Assembly: GCA_030159075.1 (NCBI GenBank)
Contig: BROG01000030.1
Location: forward strand, 407,001 to 471,000
Reading direction: 5' to 3'
Origin: Atrina japonica
Lineage: Eukaryota; Mollusca; Bivalvia; Pterioida; Pinnidae
DNA: 64,000 nt
The stretch's first letter is position 1; every line of letters starts with the position of its first letter. Below are positions 47,469-61,300 of the stretch, one piece after another. Position numbers and translations under genes: made by a program. The notes beneath the pieces are model-generated. The model did not search any database, was not told the origin of the DNA, and saw only the letters and a list, made by a program, of their open reading frames with translations.

Positions 47469-47601
47469 TGTTTGTGAGTGATGTGCATTAGTATAATGTT
47501 TGTGTATGTAAGAATGTGCATGCATACAATGTGTGTGTCTGTGTTTGTGAGTGATGCAAATTTGTATAATGTGTGTGTATGTAGGAATGTGAATGCGTAT
47601 A

Positions 47602-47641
<40 letters not shown>

Positions 47642-47654
47642 ATATGCATGCATA

Positions 47655-47699
<45 letters not shown>

Positions 47700-50600
47700 A
47701 GTGATGTGACTGGGTATAATGTGTGTGTTTGTGAGAATGTGCATGTGTATTATGTGTGTATGTTTGTGAGTGATGTACATGGAAATAATGTGTGCTTGTG
47801 AGTATGTGTATTATATATGTGTTTTATGTTGTTATTCTTTATGTGTGTATATATCATGTACAGACCAACAGCTGTAAACAGTAAATCCTTTCACATCTTA
47901 AAGTAAAAAGCTACAAAGCTAGCAGCAATGGATGACCAACACAACACTGTGTACATGGGCCAAACAGTAGCACTATTACAGTATATATATACACTGGTAG
48001 TGTTTTGATAAAACAATCAGGATTTAGAGAACATCATTCATTTAATGGTTATTTTAAAAGAAGAAACCAATACAGATGGTGTGGTCAAATTGTGAAGCAT
48101 CATATTTCAAAGCTCAAAGACAACAGTCAAGGTCATGTTAAAAAATGAAGATCACCTTCAACCAATGTTATCATGTTTCATTATATGAAGTTAAAACAGA
48201 GCTAAGCTCAAAAGCTAAATCAAATTGTAGGCTCAGGCAGACTTCCACCGCCAATTTACTGATTGATATTTGCTTTGCAATCTGGCCATAAATTCAAAAT
48301 AATCAATCAATACAAGAAAAGACTTAATTAAAGTGCAAAAACTGACAAATTTTCAAGATCTTTTTACAAAATTGGCTTGACTTGATATTAAGCACTTTGT
48401 AACTGGCTTTGAAACTAACAGGAAAAATATCTTAATATGATAATCAAAAATATACAAACATGAGTATATGCTAGCTTACAAGCTATTCCATCAACCAAAG
48501 CAATAAAATCACACTTACAAAATATTTATATTTGTTTTTTATCATCATTTTATATATATTTTTTGCCAAGCAATAGGACAGCATAAAGGGTATACTCTAA
48601 GTGTACTTAAATACTCAGGGCAATTATAGTTCACACACACATGTTGGTCTACCACAATAAACTGGCAAATGTTTACAAACACAATGAGTCTAAAATGGTC
48701 TGTAATAGGTGTGTCACATTAGTTTTCAGCTCCTAAGAATGATATACAGTAATGCATGGTAAGGCAAATTGTTTCACCTGTACACCCCTATTTTGGTTTT
48801 TGACAGATCCCAGATGTGCCAATTCATCTTGGTAGACCTATAAGTTAATCTCATAGATGATAGAAGGTGTTTATCTCTCATATCTGTATTTTGCATAGAT
48901 ATAAACATAAACATATGTGGCAGAATTTAGCAAGCAATTGATATTACATTTGAAACAAAACATTGTTGGAAATAATAAGAGATACAGCAAATGAATATGA
49001 CTTCATTTTTGACAGGTGTTCAGCTAGGGAACCACACCAATATTCTGCAAGCTTATATATACCATATTTATGCCATTTAATATCATGTCTTTATTGACTC
49101 CCCTCCCAAGTTTGTATAAATTACCAGTCTAACATAGCTTCCATTACCTTTAAGTTTTTCTAATGTCACTCTGAATAACTTCAGTATTGAAGGGGAAGTT
49201 CTAATTTTGTAATTATTTGGAATGCTCTGGTAACACTGAATGCTAAAAATTCATAAAAAATTTTTTTTTCAAAATAAATAAGACTAAAATGAGGTAGATC
49301 AAACCAGTGGACATTTTTAAAGATACTATAAACAGGCCTGGTAATACTGGACACTTTTAAATATACTATAAACAGGCCTGGTAATACTGGACACTTTTAA
49401 AGATACTATAAACAATACTGGACACTTTTAAAGATACTATAAACAGGCCTGGTAATACTGGACACTTTTAAAGATACTATAAACAGGCCTGGTAATACTG
49501 GACACTTTTAAAGATACTATAAACAGGCCTGGTAATACTGGACACTTTTAAAGATAAAGATGACATTGACTGCATAATAGCCAAGAACACTGTATACTGT
49601 TAAGTTCATTACATCAGACATCATGCAGGCCTTAACACTGAATGAAGAAATCAAAATTAATCAAATATTTGGAGTGTCAGAAAGTCAAAAATGAATCAGG
49701 TTGATCTTTACCTCACTCCAATAGATGTCCTGACTATCATTCCCTATTACCCATCCCTCTTTACTACCTATTTCTACCTACCCACCTCATCATCTGGGAA
49801 TGTTAGTCCCTAAAGGTATTCATTGGTATAAATATGGTATTTGTTTGTTACATTTGGGATGTATGCATAAACTAACTTTTAAAGATTTTCATTGGTTCTT
49901 CTAAAATTTGAAGTTATTACTATAATTCACTTAGAGGCTTAGTAGAATTATTTTTGTCAATTTTTTGTTTTTGACAATTCTAGCCATTGTCGTTATCATT
50001 TTGGGTGTATGAACAGGATGACCTTATGACTTTCCCAACAAAATTTGGCTCCATTAAATTAAGTTGTGGTTAGGAGATGATTTCAATTTTTTTTGTTGCA
50101 TTTTTATTTTGAAAGCAGACAATATTAAGACAATTTAATAAAGTTTTGTTTGCTTTTTTAATTCATTCAGCACCTATGTACTGTCTGATCCATACAAGAG
50201 GTACTTTAAATGCAATTCCTTGATATTCTGTGTGAATTGCATTCGGGGAGATATTTGCATGGATTGAAAATTGACGATTAGTCAATCAAAACTGTTATGT
50301 TGTAATAATCTCAGTTTCATTACCTTTTTACAGGTGAAACCTGCAATTAACAGCTAGTAAAAGAAGCTGTCCTTATTAGATACATCCAGGTATGAAAGGT
50401 ATTACAGGAGTTTTAAAAATGATGTTTGCTATGGACAAAAACAGATTAAAAATGAGACAAGTCAAAAATTGCTAAAATTACCGGTACTACTGAAATATTT
50501 AAAACATATGATATGAGATTGGTCAAATTATGCTAAAGTCACCAATGAAGCATTTAATACATGATTTGTAATTGGTTAAAATATGTAAAAAATCACCAAT

Positions 50601-52311
50601 GAAGAGCTTTAAAACACAAAATGTGTGGAATGTAGCTTTGAAATGAGTTGAATGCACTCAATATTTTTCATATAAGTACTTAAGTACATTGTTACTCAAA
50701 ATAATGGATATACAATGGCAAAATGTGTGATCTGCAGCTCTTACATCACTGCTTAACACATGAAACTTACGAAGTGCAACAAAAGCCAGCAATCACATGA
50801 GCTGTGAACAAAAATAAACACAAGCTACCTGATTTAACGGATGCAATTGAACCAAACATACCACCATCACCTGTGTTTAAAAACACATTTCAAACTAATA
50901 AAATAATCAGTATTTACAAAGTACAAGAAATAATATAAGTGTGTATAGTATTCATTTTGAGGTATCATATAATGAAAAATAAGAAAATGGTATACAGTAC
51001 TTATAAAATATAAAGTTCTCAAGTATAACAGAAACTATATTTATATATGTTATAGAAACTACATTGATCTAACTGGTTGTGACGATTCCATATAAATGAA
51101 AAATTCTTGACAGTAAAAACATAAAAAATGACAACTTATTTATATAAAGGCATTTCGGAATATGTTGCTGATATGTGACACCGAAATGGTCAATAATTTC
51201 TGTATATGTCTGTATACAGACAAATGCTCTAGTGTGTATCCTATTTTTACACTTGCATATACAATGTATATAACAGGCCTTTTTCTGCCAATTTTGGGAA
51301 TATGACAATGGCGACAATTAGGAATTTTAATGTGACTCTGTGTAAAATTAAGAAAAATACTTTGCATACATGTACATCTAAATGTCATGGAATCTCTTTT
51401 ATAAATGCATTTCGCCATGCATTAATTTAGGAGGGGCCATCAAACTAAGAAAGACATATGTATTTTGCATTAGGAATGGGGTCAAATATTGACCCTATGA
51501 AAACTATTGAAAAAGGCTGGTATAAACAAAAGAAATACCCTAAACAGAAAATAATGACCTTTATCTATTCTTAAGTTTAGTGCATATATAGACATGTACT
51601 GATAGAGTAAAGATGTGATTCATTCTATTGTTGATAGATATAAAGCAACTGTAATATGAAAATAAAGACATTTTTCTTTAACTGTTGTGTTTACTGAGAC
51701 ATGTGTGTGGAAACTGTTTGTGAGTATAGTGACATTGAATCTTACTGATCCGTTTCTTTGGTGTTGTTGGTTCCACATCTTTCTGGCTACTGTGAGACAA
51801 TCTACGAGTGTTTGAGATATTTCTAGATGAACTAATGATTAAATCATCTTCTGAATCATCACTCTTGGCAGCCTTTGCTTCTTTTACAGATGATGCAGTT
51901 GGACTCTCATCAGCATCCTTGGGAACTTCTTCAGACAAAGTTTTGCCACGGTGACTTTTATTGCTTCTCAATGAGGCTCTAGATGCTGTCATTTCCACTT
52001 CCTTGGCAGCTTTTTCTGACCTTACACTTTTGTTACTTTTCAGAGAGGCTCTTGATGCCCTGATAGTGGATGATTCCTCATCTACATTGTCTGATTTTGA
52101 TCTGATTGAGGCACTTTTATTAGATGCCAATGAAACTCTAGAGGCTGTGAGGACCTTTTTGTCCTCTTCTTTATCCTTAGTCTTATCATCGTCCTTAGCA
52201 CCTACAGGCTCATCTGATAATTCTTCAAATCATTTCAATAAAAAGTTGAAAGAAAATGATATAGTAGGCTAAAACTTAACTGAAAACTAAAATTTTAATA
52301 ATGTTAACCTG

Positions 52312-52356
<45 letters not shown>

Positions 52357-55300
52357 TTGAATTTTATTATATATAGATACATTTTAGAGAATTTATGCTG
52401 ATTAAAAATATTAACAAAAAATGTGACATTAATATCAATAACACAGACAAAACACAAATAATCACTACAATACGCTAAGCTTACATCACAACACAGTCCA
52501 ACAGACATAAAAATGTGACAATATAAATAGCATTAAATAGAAGACAGTTTGAAAATAACATGTTGCTAGACAATAACACAGATTATAAATATGTTACAGT
52601 TAGAGCAAGATCTAATCATTACTTTTGTATTACAGATCTATGTCTAACAAAGCAGAAATAATATTAAGTGTGCACATCACCACTAAAGTTCAAGCCCAGA
52701 ACATTTAAAAGACAAACTTCAATCAAAACAATCAGTTCTTACTTTTGGATGATGTTGTTGACCTTACTGATGCTGATAAAGGTCGCTCACCTGTAGTTTA
52801 AGTAAGAATGACAAATCATGTTAGTATATATGTAAATATAAGGAAAACAATATTAAAAATTCTCATGTTAAGCTAAATAATGTAAAAAAAAAGTTAATGG
52901 GAATAAAAACAAAATTGAAAATATTTAATTGTGCAATGGGATACAAAAAAAGATAAAAAGGTTAAGGTTGGAAATGTAAATTGTTAATATAAACAAAAAA
53001 TTATTTTGCTGCAATACACATTGTCTTATTTTCATTTTATATTACACCAAACTATTTCAAATCATTAATTGTATAACCATAAATGATTTGTATAAGATCT
53101 TATTACAGGAAGGAAATAGCCTTTGTTAAAGAGTTGCATTGTGATATCAGAGATGAGTTCAAGCTAAAATCACTAATTTATGTAGAATTTTATGAAGCCT
53201 GCATTTTAAATTGAATAGAAATATTAACATTATCCACAACTTAGTGGGAACAAAATTATATGTTTACAAAATAAGCTTGTGTTTAATGCCCCCAAAAGTT
53301 TGGCAAAATCATACCAGAAATGCCCCAAAAGTTTGGCAAAATCATACCAGAAATGCCCCAAAAGTTTGGCAAAATTATACCAGAAATGCCCCAAAAGTTT
53401 GGCAAAATTATACCAGAAATGCCCCAAAAGTTTGGCAAAATCGTACCAGAAATGTTTATCAGACATGTACCTTGTGTTGTTTCCTACATTCATACGAATA
53501 TTACATCAGAGTTTATTCAAATTTTGAAATAATTTTGGACAAAAAAGGATGCAAATTAGACCTAGGACAAATGTGGCCACTTTATCTAGTTTGATTTAAA
53601 TGAACCAACAAGGATCTTATCAATATTAAGAATATAAATTATCTTATATGCAAATTGTGGTTTTGATTCAAAGTATAAACCAGTTAATGATCTAAAATTT
53701 GCAGCATATGATACAAAAAGCCACCCCAGTCATAATTTGGATTAAAAATACTGATGATGAAAAAATCAATATAAAAAAAGTTCTCAAGCTGTGAGCAAAT
53801 TAGTATACAATGTAATAACACAGCCACCATAATATGGATCTTTATACCACACCAGCTGTATCTTATATCAAGTTCCTCTACATGTATCTTGTGATCCTTG
53901 ACCTTAACCTTGAGCCTTGAATAGCTCATTCAATTTTTTTATCCTTGAACTCAACCTTGAGCCTCAGATTTTCTCACCTTTTTTTTTTTTACCCATGATG
54001 AGTATCTATTCTTACTGCTTAATCAAGGAGATGTGGACCAGAAAAAACGTAAGTAATGTTTTATCTCAAGCCACCACCCCCAGCAACAGAGGAATGTTGA
54101 TAGGTTTCCTCGGTAATAACTACAACAACTTTACCACCATGCCTTGTAAAAAATTAATTGTTTTATGTCAATTTGACTATCAATTGTTCCCAATAAGTGC
54201 CCACCCCTTTTCCTATTTTTTGTAGCACCCTGGACGCTAATTAACTCTGTAAACTAGAAGTAAAATGTCAGCAATGGATTCCATCCGAAAACTAGACATT
54301 TATAATGTGTTTAGTTTGTCTGAATGTTGTTTTATGCAACACTCAACATATTTTCAGTTATATGGTGGCAGCCAGTTTTTAAAGGTGCAGCAGCGAACTG
54401 GGAAGAGGCCGCCATCCTTTTGCAAGTAAAATGGCAAACTTTCTCACACAATTAGTTTAGGTCCCAGCCCTGCACTGTCTAGATGTGAGAGACTTCATAG
54501 TTTAAAGCAGGATGCTCATCACTCAGCCATAGAGGCCCTGGCAAAATATGTATTATATACATGTAGATCCAGAATATAAAAAATGCATTGCTGAAAAGAT
54601 TTTCAACAAAGTTTGGTCAAACTAAACATTCAAATGTCTTCTTTTTTTCTTCATTAACATTGCATAAACTGGTGTTTTGATTTTGAGGATTTTCATCTTC
54701 ATCAGTTAAATAACTGCATTTTTCATTTTTTACTTATCTTAAGTAGGATATTGTCTACCAATAAAATATATAAAGCCATGCCAATCAGTGGGGTATGACT
54801 GTCGCTAGATTCTTAGCCACTACAGTATATGACAGAGAAGCAAAAGCAAAGCAAATGTACACAACATAGTTTTCTTAAGAAGTGGGAAAATTACAAAATT
54901 TGGGGAATAGTACCAATCATGCAAAACAGGAGCATATACATATGTCTATGGAATATAGGATTAAGGTGAATAATTGATGAAATACAGGATAAAGGCGAAT
55001 AATTCATGGAATACAGGATTAAGGCGAATAATTCACACACTTATGGCAAAGGCTTTTTGATTGATATTTATAATACAAAATAACAGCAAAGCAAACGGCT
55101 CAAAGCAAATTTTGCATTGTCTTACTGGTATTCTCTTTCTTTTGAGATGAAAATGAAGTTGTAGAACCAAGAGGATTTTCACCTAAAATAACATGTAAGA
55201 CCACATGATCACAAGGAGCAAATCTAAAAACAGTATTTCTGTAAGACCTTAAAAACAGGCTAAGATGCCTTACTGGTAACCTGGCATTAAAGCATACTGG

Positions 55301-58300
55301 AAAAAAAGAAGTATCTTCTGTTGTAGTGGATTTCTCACTTTAAAAATGAAACTCGTAGACTACAGCCATGTCCTCTTTACAGCCATCTTTTAATCATATT
55401 CATGCAGATCATGTATTGCAGGCGTATACCAACTACATGTATAGTTCGTTTGCTCTCCATTAAAAGCTAAATTACACTTAATCATCAAATTTAAATTTTG
55501 CAGCAATGTTTTCAAATTTACATACAATATATAACTGAATTGAGAACATGCAAATTTTTAGTTTGCTAACAAAAAACTTTCCAATTTACTGCAATACAAA
55601 ATATTGTAAAAGTTTGTGTGGGCAAATGCGCAGTTGATAAAAAAGCACCCATAATTCTTTTTTGATTGATGCAAATCAAGTAGGTTGTATGCAAATCAGA
55701 ATATCTGGGATATATGAAGGTATATACTGACATGGGATTGTATCGTAATTATTTTTTATTAACTGAAAAAAAAATCAGAATTATAACGTCTGCATCATTT
55801 TTGATAATATAATGCACAAAACTGTGTTACTAAAATAATTTTATCTTATTTATAGTGTTCTTAGCACGCTGGATGTAAAACGACATAAAAACAAACAAAA
55901 ATGTTAACTTGCAACTGTGAGACGATCCCTTATTGACCAATCTGCATGAATTAAGTGTGTGACAAGTTAGGCCTATTCATACATGTATTTTTCTGGTGAA
56001 AAACATGTGAAATGAATCATGTCCCACTATTTTCAAATGTTTTTTTATCCTGTATATAAATTTAATTGCATCCTTTGGATATTATGACAAAATGGTATTG
56101 AATCAACATGATCAAGGGATTTATATAATTTCATACACGGGTTATTGCATATAAGTAGCAGGCACATTGACTATTTTTAGGTAACCATGTGGTTTGAAAA
56201 CTGTTTAGATGTATATTTACAGTATTATAGCTGTTCGATGTATTGGAATTACACTTGTAATCTTGTAATCTGAAAGAATTCTTACATTATTAGTAATGGG
56301 AAACTTTTTCCCCTGAATAGTTTGATGCAATTAAATTAATTTTTAATTATGTATAATCTTTAAAGGAACAATAATGAGCATTGTAAATATACAGCACCCT
56401 GCCAAAAGTGAGTCAACTATCGCCATTTTCCCATAGCTTTTAATGTTAAATCAACTTTTTTCAAATACCTACCACAAAATAATGTCTGCATCAATTCTTG
56501 TCAACATTAACATTTATAAAAAAGTATAATTATCATCATCTCTGATATTAGTTTCAAACTCCTTACGAACAAAGAAGGAAATGAGGCTGTATAAGTCTCT
56601 TGTCACTTACAAAAACATTCAGTGTTCATGAATAGAAACTGACACACTCCAAACCAATTTAAAAGATAATCCATACACTTCAACACAAATGTGCAAAAGT
56701 TTACACGTTTTCAATGAGTAAATAATTCAGGCCAATTATTATTTTTAACCTTGAATTGGAAAATTTTAGTTGACTCACTTTTGGCATGGGACTGTATAAC
56801 TTATGTAGTTTTTTGGCAAAAAATGACTACACCCCACTTTCTATGAAGAGAAAATGGACTATATATTATAAAATAATTTAAAAAAAATTAATGTGGTGGC
56901 AAACACTTAGGTACCTATGGTATAATACTGTGACATCTTTAAAATTATTTCTTACTATAAATTTCCCTAGAAAGAAATTGAAATACTTTTTTTTGTTCAG
57001 ATAACATTAGTTTCCCCAAAACATGGTATATAACTTTGAAAAAAGAAATCTATATTTACATTGTACAGTAAGCAAATAAGCAGACACATTTGGATGTGAA
57101 ATATGTAAACTGGGAGAAAACAAAATAATATTGTTAAATGACAATAAATCATCCTTTTTCTGATTGGCCAAAAACCTGCTGAAAAGTCATGAGAACAGGC
57201 AATAGATGCAAAGTTTGGTCTTTAAAAGCCGAGACAGGTCTGCAGAATTTAATATTCACTGACTAGTAGTTAAAATCAGACCGGACAAGAGGACCAATGA
57301 ATAAAACATGGCATCCCCATTCTTTAACTGGTCATGTCATTTTGAATGGAATCAGCAAAGTTGTCTCATGTTAATTGACCTTGTGCATACTCTTGATAGT
57401 CAATCGCAGTCTATTTCTAAATAATCAAGTAAAATAAAATTCCATGCAATAAAACAATTACAGACTTTTACATAGGTTGAAGTCAGGATTTATTAACCCT
57501 TAAAAATACAGTCAAACTTGTTTATAAAAGTCACTTAAGGGAACAGGCAAAAGTGACTGTTTTAGGCAGGTGGCCTTTATAAAGAGATGTATTCATTATA
57601 AAAAGTTAAATAAGGTTATGTTTAAATGGCCTCTATAGACAGGTGTCCTTTATACAAAGGTGGTCTTTAATGCTAGTTTGACTATATTCACCTCATCTTC
57701 AGGCTCGATAACTGTAAATTTTCCTCAGATTGAAAGATCCAAATAGCAACCTTCTAATAGCCTATGACTGGTACAGAAACTAAAGCAAAGAACTGGAAAA
57801 TGAATGGCCTTGTTTTTCTGCAATTTTTTTTTATTTAATTCATATATTTATTACTGTATTTCTTCTGTTGAAAATACATTTTAAATTGTTTTGCCTCAGA
57901 CTGAAATGTCACCATTTCATGCAATATAGAGTCACTTGACTGCCATCCATGGCTCTATGGACAGTCAGTAAGTAGCAAGAAATAGACATCAATGGAGGAT
58001 GATACAAACACCATACTGTGTACAGTAGCAATTGAAGACATTTCCTAATTGAAAATATAGCCCTTGATAAAACAAAACGGTTATTACGTTTATTACTGAC
58101 CGTCCACAAGAATGTCGGGTTAATGGAACGTCTTCCATGGATATGATCAACCCTAAAAATTCCCATGGACGATCAGTAACAAACCTAATACATGTAACTA
58201 CTAATGTTTTCATGTAGTTTCCTTTTGTCTGAAACACATCAGGCACAAATACGGTAAACCGCAAATATACAACTGATATATATTGCATACTAAAGTTACA

Positions 58301-61300
58301 TGTGTCATCAAACTAGCCACACAGGAGCTTGTGTTTTATGATTTTATTGCATTTACATTGAAAACCACCTTTCATTTCCCAGTTGTTGTTGCTGTTTTTC
58401 AAATCATGTTTTTATTACCCTGTTCCTGAAGTTTATCACCTGCTTATACAATGTATTTATATATCTCCCATCCTCCTCCTACCTCCTATCTTTCTAGATT
58501 TGTGTGTGACATTTTTTCTACACTGTCTCTAGATATACAAATGAACAGGTAAAAAAGACAACTCTTGAATCAAATATCAGTACACAAGTTCCTGTGAGCA
58601 GTAATAAGCAACAATACATGAGGCAAATACTATGCTATAGCCATAAAACCTTTTTATGCAATTCAAAGCTTTGTGAATGATTTCAGATGCCACTACAGGT
58701 AATCTATTGCATTTCAAATATGTCTACTATATTTATCTGTATGTAAGCATAGAATTAACAACATTCAATTGTTGACTCCATTACTTGAATGTACACTTAG
58801 CCAATGGCAAAACAAAGAATGAAATGGAATTGACCATTTGTTTGCATGTTTTCAATCTTGATATAAAGGCAAATGTGCATTTCTGCTGTTAGTATGTATT
58901 CTAACTACATCAAGACTCAGATGGATCAGATGAACTTATTTTGATAAACATTCACATATATGTATCACAAATGTTACACACCCATACACATATACCCCCC
59001 CCACACACACACACAAGTGTACATACACTCACACACCTACCCACTACACACTACTGATAATCATTCATTGTGTATTCCATACATATTCCTGATACACAAA
59101 CATACATCTGATCTATCTTACAAGCCCTATCATCAATTACACATTGGCACATGTATCATTACAGGTAAATCACATTCCTTACCACTGTTAGATTATCTTA
59201 TTAATATAATAAATTTCTGACATTGTTTTACACACTTGCAACATTGGTATATCTAAACATGTGACACTACTCTCTTGGCAAATCAATTCTGACCCCATCT
59301 GAAGACTTAATGCAGTCAGTGTTTGTATCATATGAACTTGGTACATGGGCATCAAGCTTCACACCTGGGAAGTGCAGTAAGTTAGTGAATATATGTGCAG
59401 TCTGAAATAAATCTGAAATCCACAAACTGTGCTTCTTACTTTTATGTGATGCTGTAGATCTCAAAGAAGTTTGTGATCCGATTGATCCCTCACCTGTTAT
59501 AGGTATGTCACAAATATATGTAGTGAAAGATGTTACACTAATATATACATAAAGTTGAAGGGTGTTACCAGTGGGTAACTTATATAAAAGAATAAATCAG
59601 TGAAGATACCAGAAAAAAGAAAGTCAACCGACAAAACTTCTACTTTTACTACTTATCCTTGACATACAATAACATATAAGAGCTATACATAGGCATAAAA
59701 TATCTTATATTCCTATATATTTTGTGAAAATAAGATCAGGTCCGGTGTGGTATAAATACAAATAATAAGGCTGAGCTAATCGATTGCAAGCAAAAAAATG
59801 CCAAACTGGTTACTCAAGCAATTTTCACAAAATATAAAGGAATTTAAGAATTTTTTTGCCTGTGTATATCTCTTTTTGCTGTTGATGTTGTTGTTATTGT
59901 ATATCAATCTCAGTAGTAAAAAGAGAAATAATTTTATTTGGGGGAGGGGGGGGGGGGCAGCTAATGCCACTTCTGTTATCAGAGTCATATACACGCAGAT
60001 ACACATGAAACTTCAGGATAAAATAACATTAAAATGTAAATTGTAGTAACCATCAGGGGAATCAAATAGAAAAATAAAGATAGTACAGTTATCTCAAAAG
60101 TACCTTCCCTGGCATATGAGAGAACACATACAGACAGCAAAGCTTATCGGAATACAAGTACATGTATAGCTCAAACATGCAAAAAGTATCATATATCTGA
60201 ATAAAAATAGTATGCTTCAAAAACACTCACAATACCCAAATAAAAGTGAAATTCATAAAGATATACGAATACAAACTTGAGAGATTAAAAATACAAGTAT
60301 AAACCTAGCAGATTAACAGAATACAAGTATAAACCTAGCAGATTAACAGAATACAAGTATAACCTGGCAAAATACAAGTACAAACCTAACAGAATGACAA
60401 AATACAAGTACAAACCTAATAGAATAGCAAAATACAAGTACAACCTAACAGAATGACAAAATACAAATACAAACCTAATAGAATGACAAAATACAAGTAC
60501 AAACCTAATAGAATGACAAAATACAAGTACAAACCTAATAGAATGACAAAATACAAGTACAAACCTAATAGAATGACAAAATACAAGTACAAACCTAACA
60601 GAATGACAAAATACAAGTACAAACCTAACAGAATAGCAAAATACAAGTACAAACCTAACAGAATGGCAAAATACAAGTACAAATCTAACAGAATGGCAAA
60701 ATACAAGTACAAATCTAGTAAAGTAACAAAATACAAGAATAAAACTGGCATATAAAAACCTAGCAGAATCACAGAAAAAAGCATAAACCTAGCAGATTAA
60801 CAGAATAAAAGTCAAAACCTAACAGAATAACAAAATACAAGGACAAACCTAACAGAATAACAGAATACAAGTAAAAACCTAGTAATATAATTACAAAATA
60901 AAAATACAAACCAAAGAGAATAATAAAATACTAATAAAAACCTAACAGAATCACAAAATACAAGTACAAACCTAATAGAATATCAAAATACAAGTACAAA
61001 CCTACCAGATTTATGGAATACAAGTAAAAACCTAACACAATAACAAAATACAAGTATAGACCTAGCAGAATACAAGTATAAACCTAGCAGAATACAAGTA
61101 TAAACCTAGAAGATTACAAGTATAAATCTAACAGAATAACAAAATACAAGTATAGACCTAGCAGAATACAAGTACAAACCTAGCAGAATACAAGTATAAT
61201 TCTAGAAGATTACAAGTATAAACCTAACAGAATAACAAAATACAAGTATAAACCTAACAGAATACAAGTATAAACCTAGCAGAATACAAGTATAAACCTA

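Larger units (their letters stand above)
55183..59439 (-). other. EFCAB7-like intron 3
   Basis: No exon recognised. Holds a Tc1/mariner-like MITE (56392-56794), a GACCACC-type fragment (57510-57685) and a short CA-rich stretch (58990-59040). Confidence 0.55.

Noticed and set aside
47238..47780. His/Thr-rich 180-residue frame
   Set aside because: (TG)n simple repeat.
59938..59958. Poly-G run as a G-quadruplex
   Set aside because: A single G-rich run, not four spaced tracts; too little to claim a function.
60416..60784. Frames of 100-122 residues on both strands
   Set aside because: A 30-bp minisatellite; the hydrophobic LYLYFVILLG repeat is not a membrane protein.
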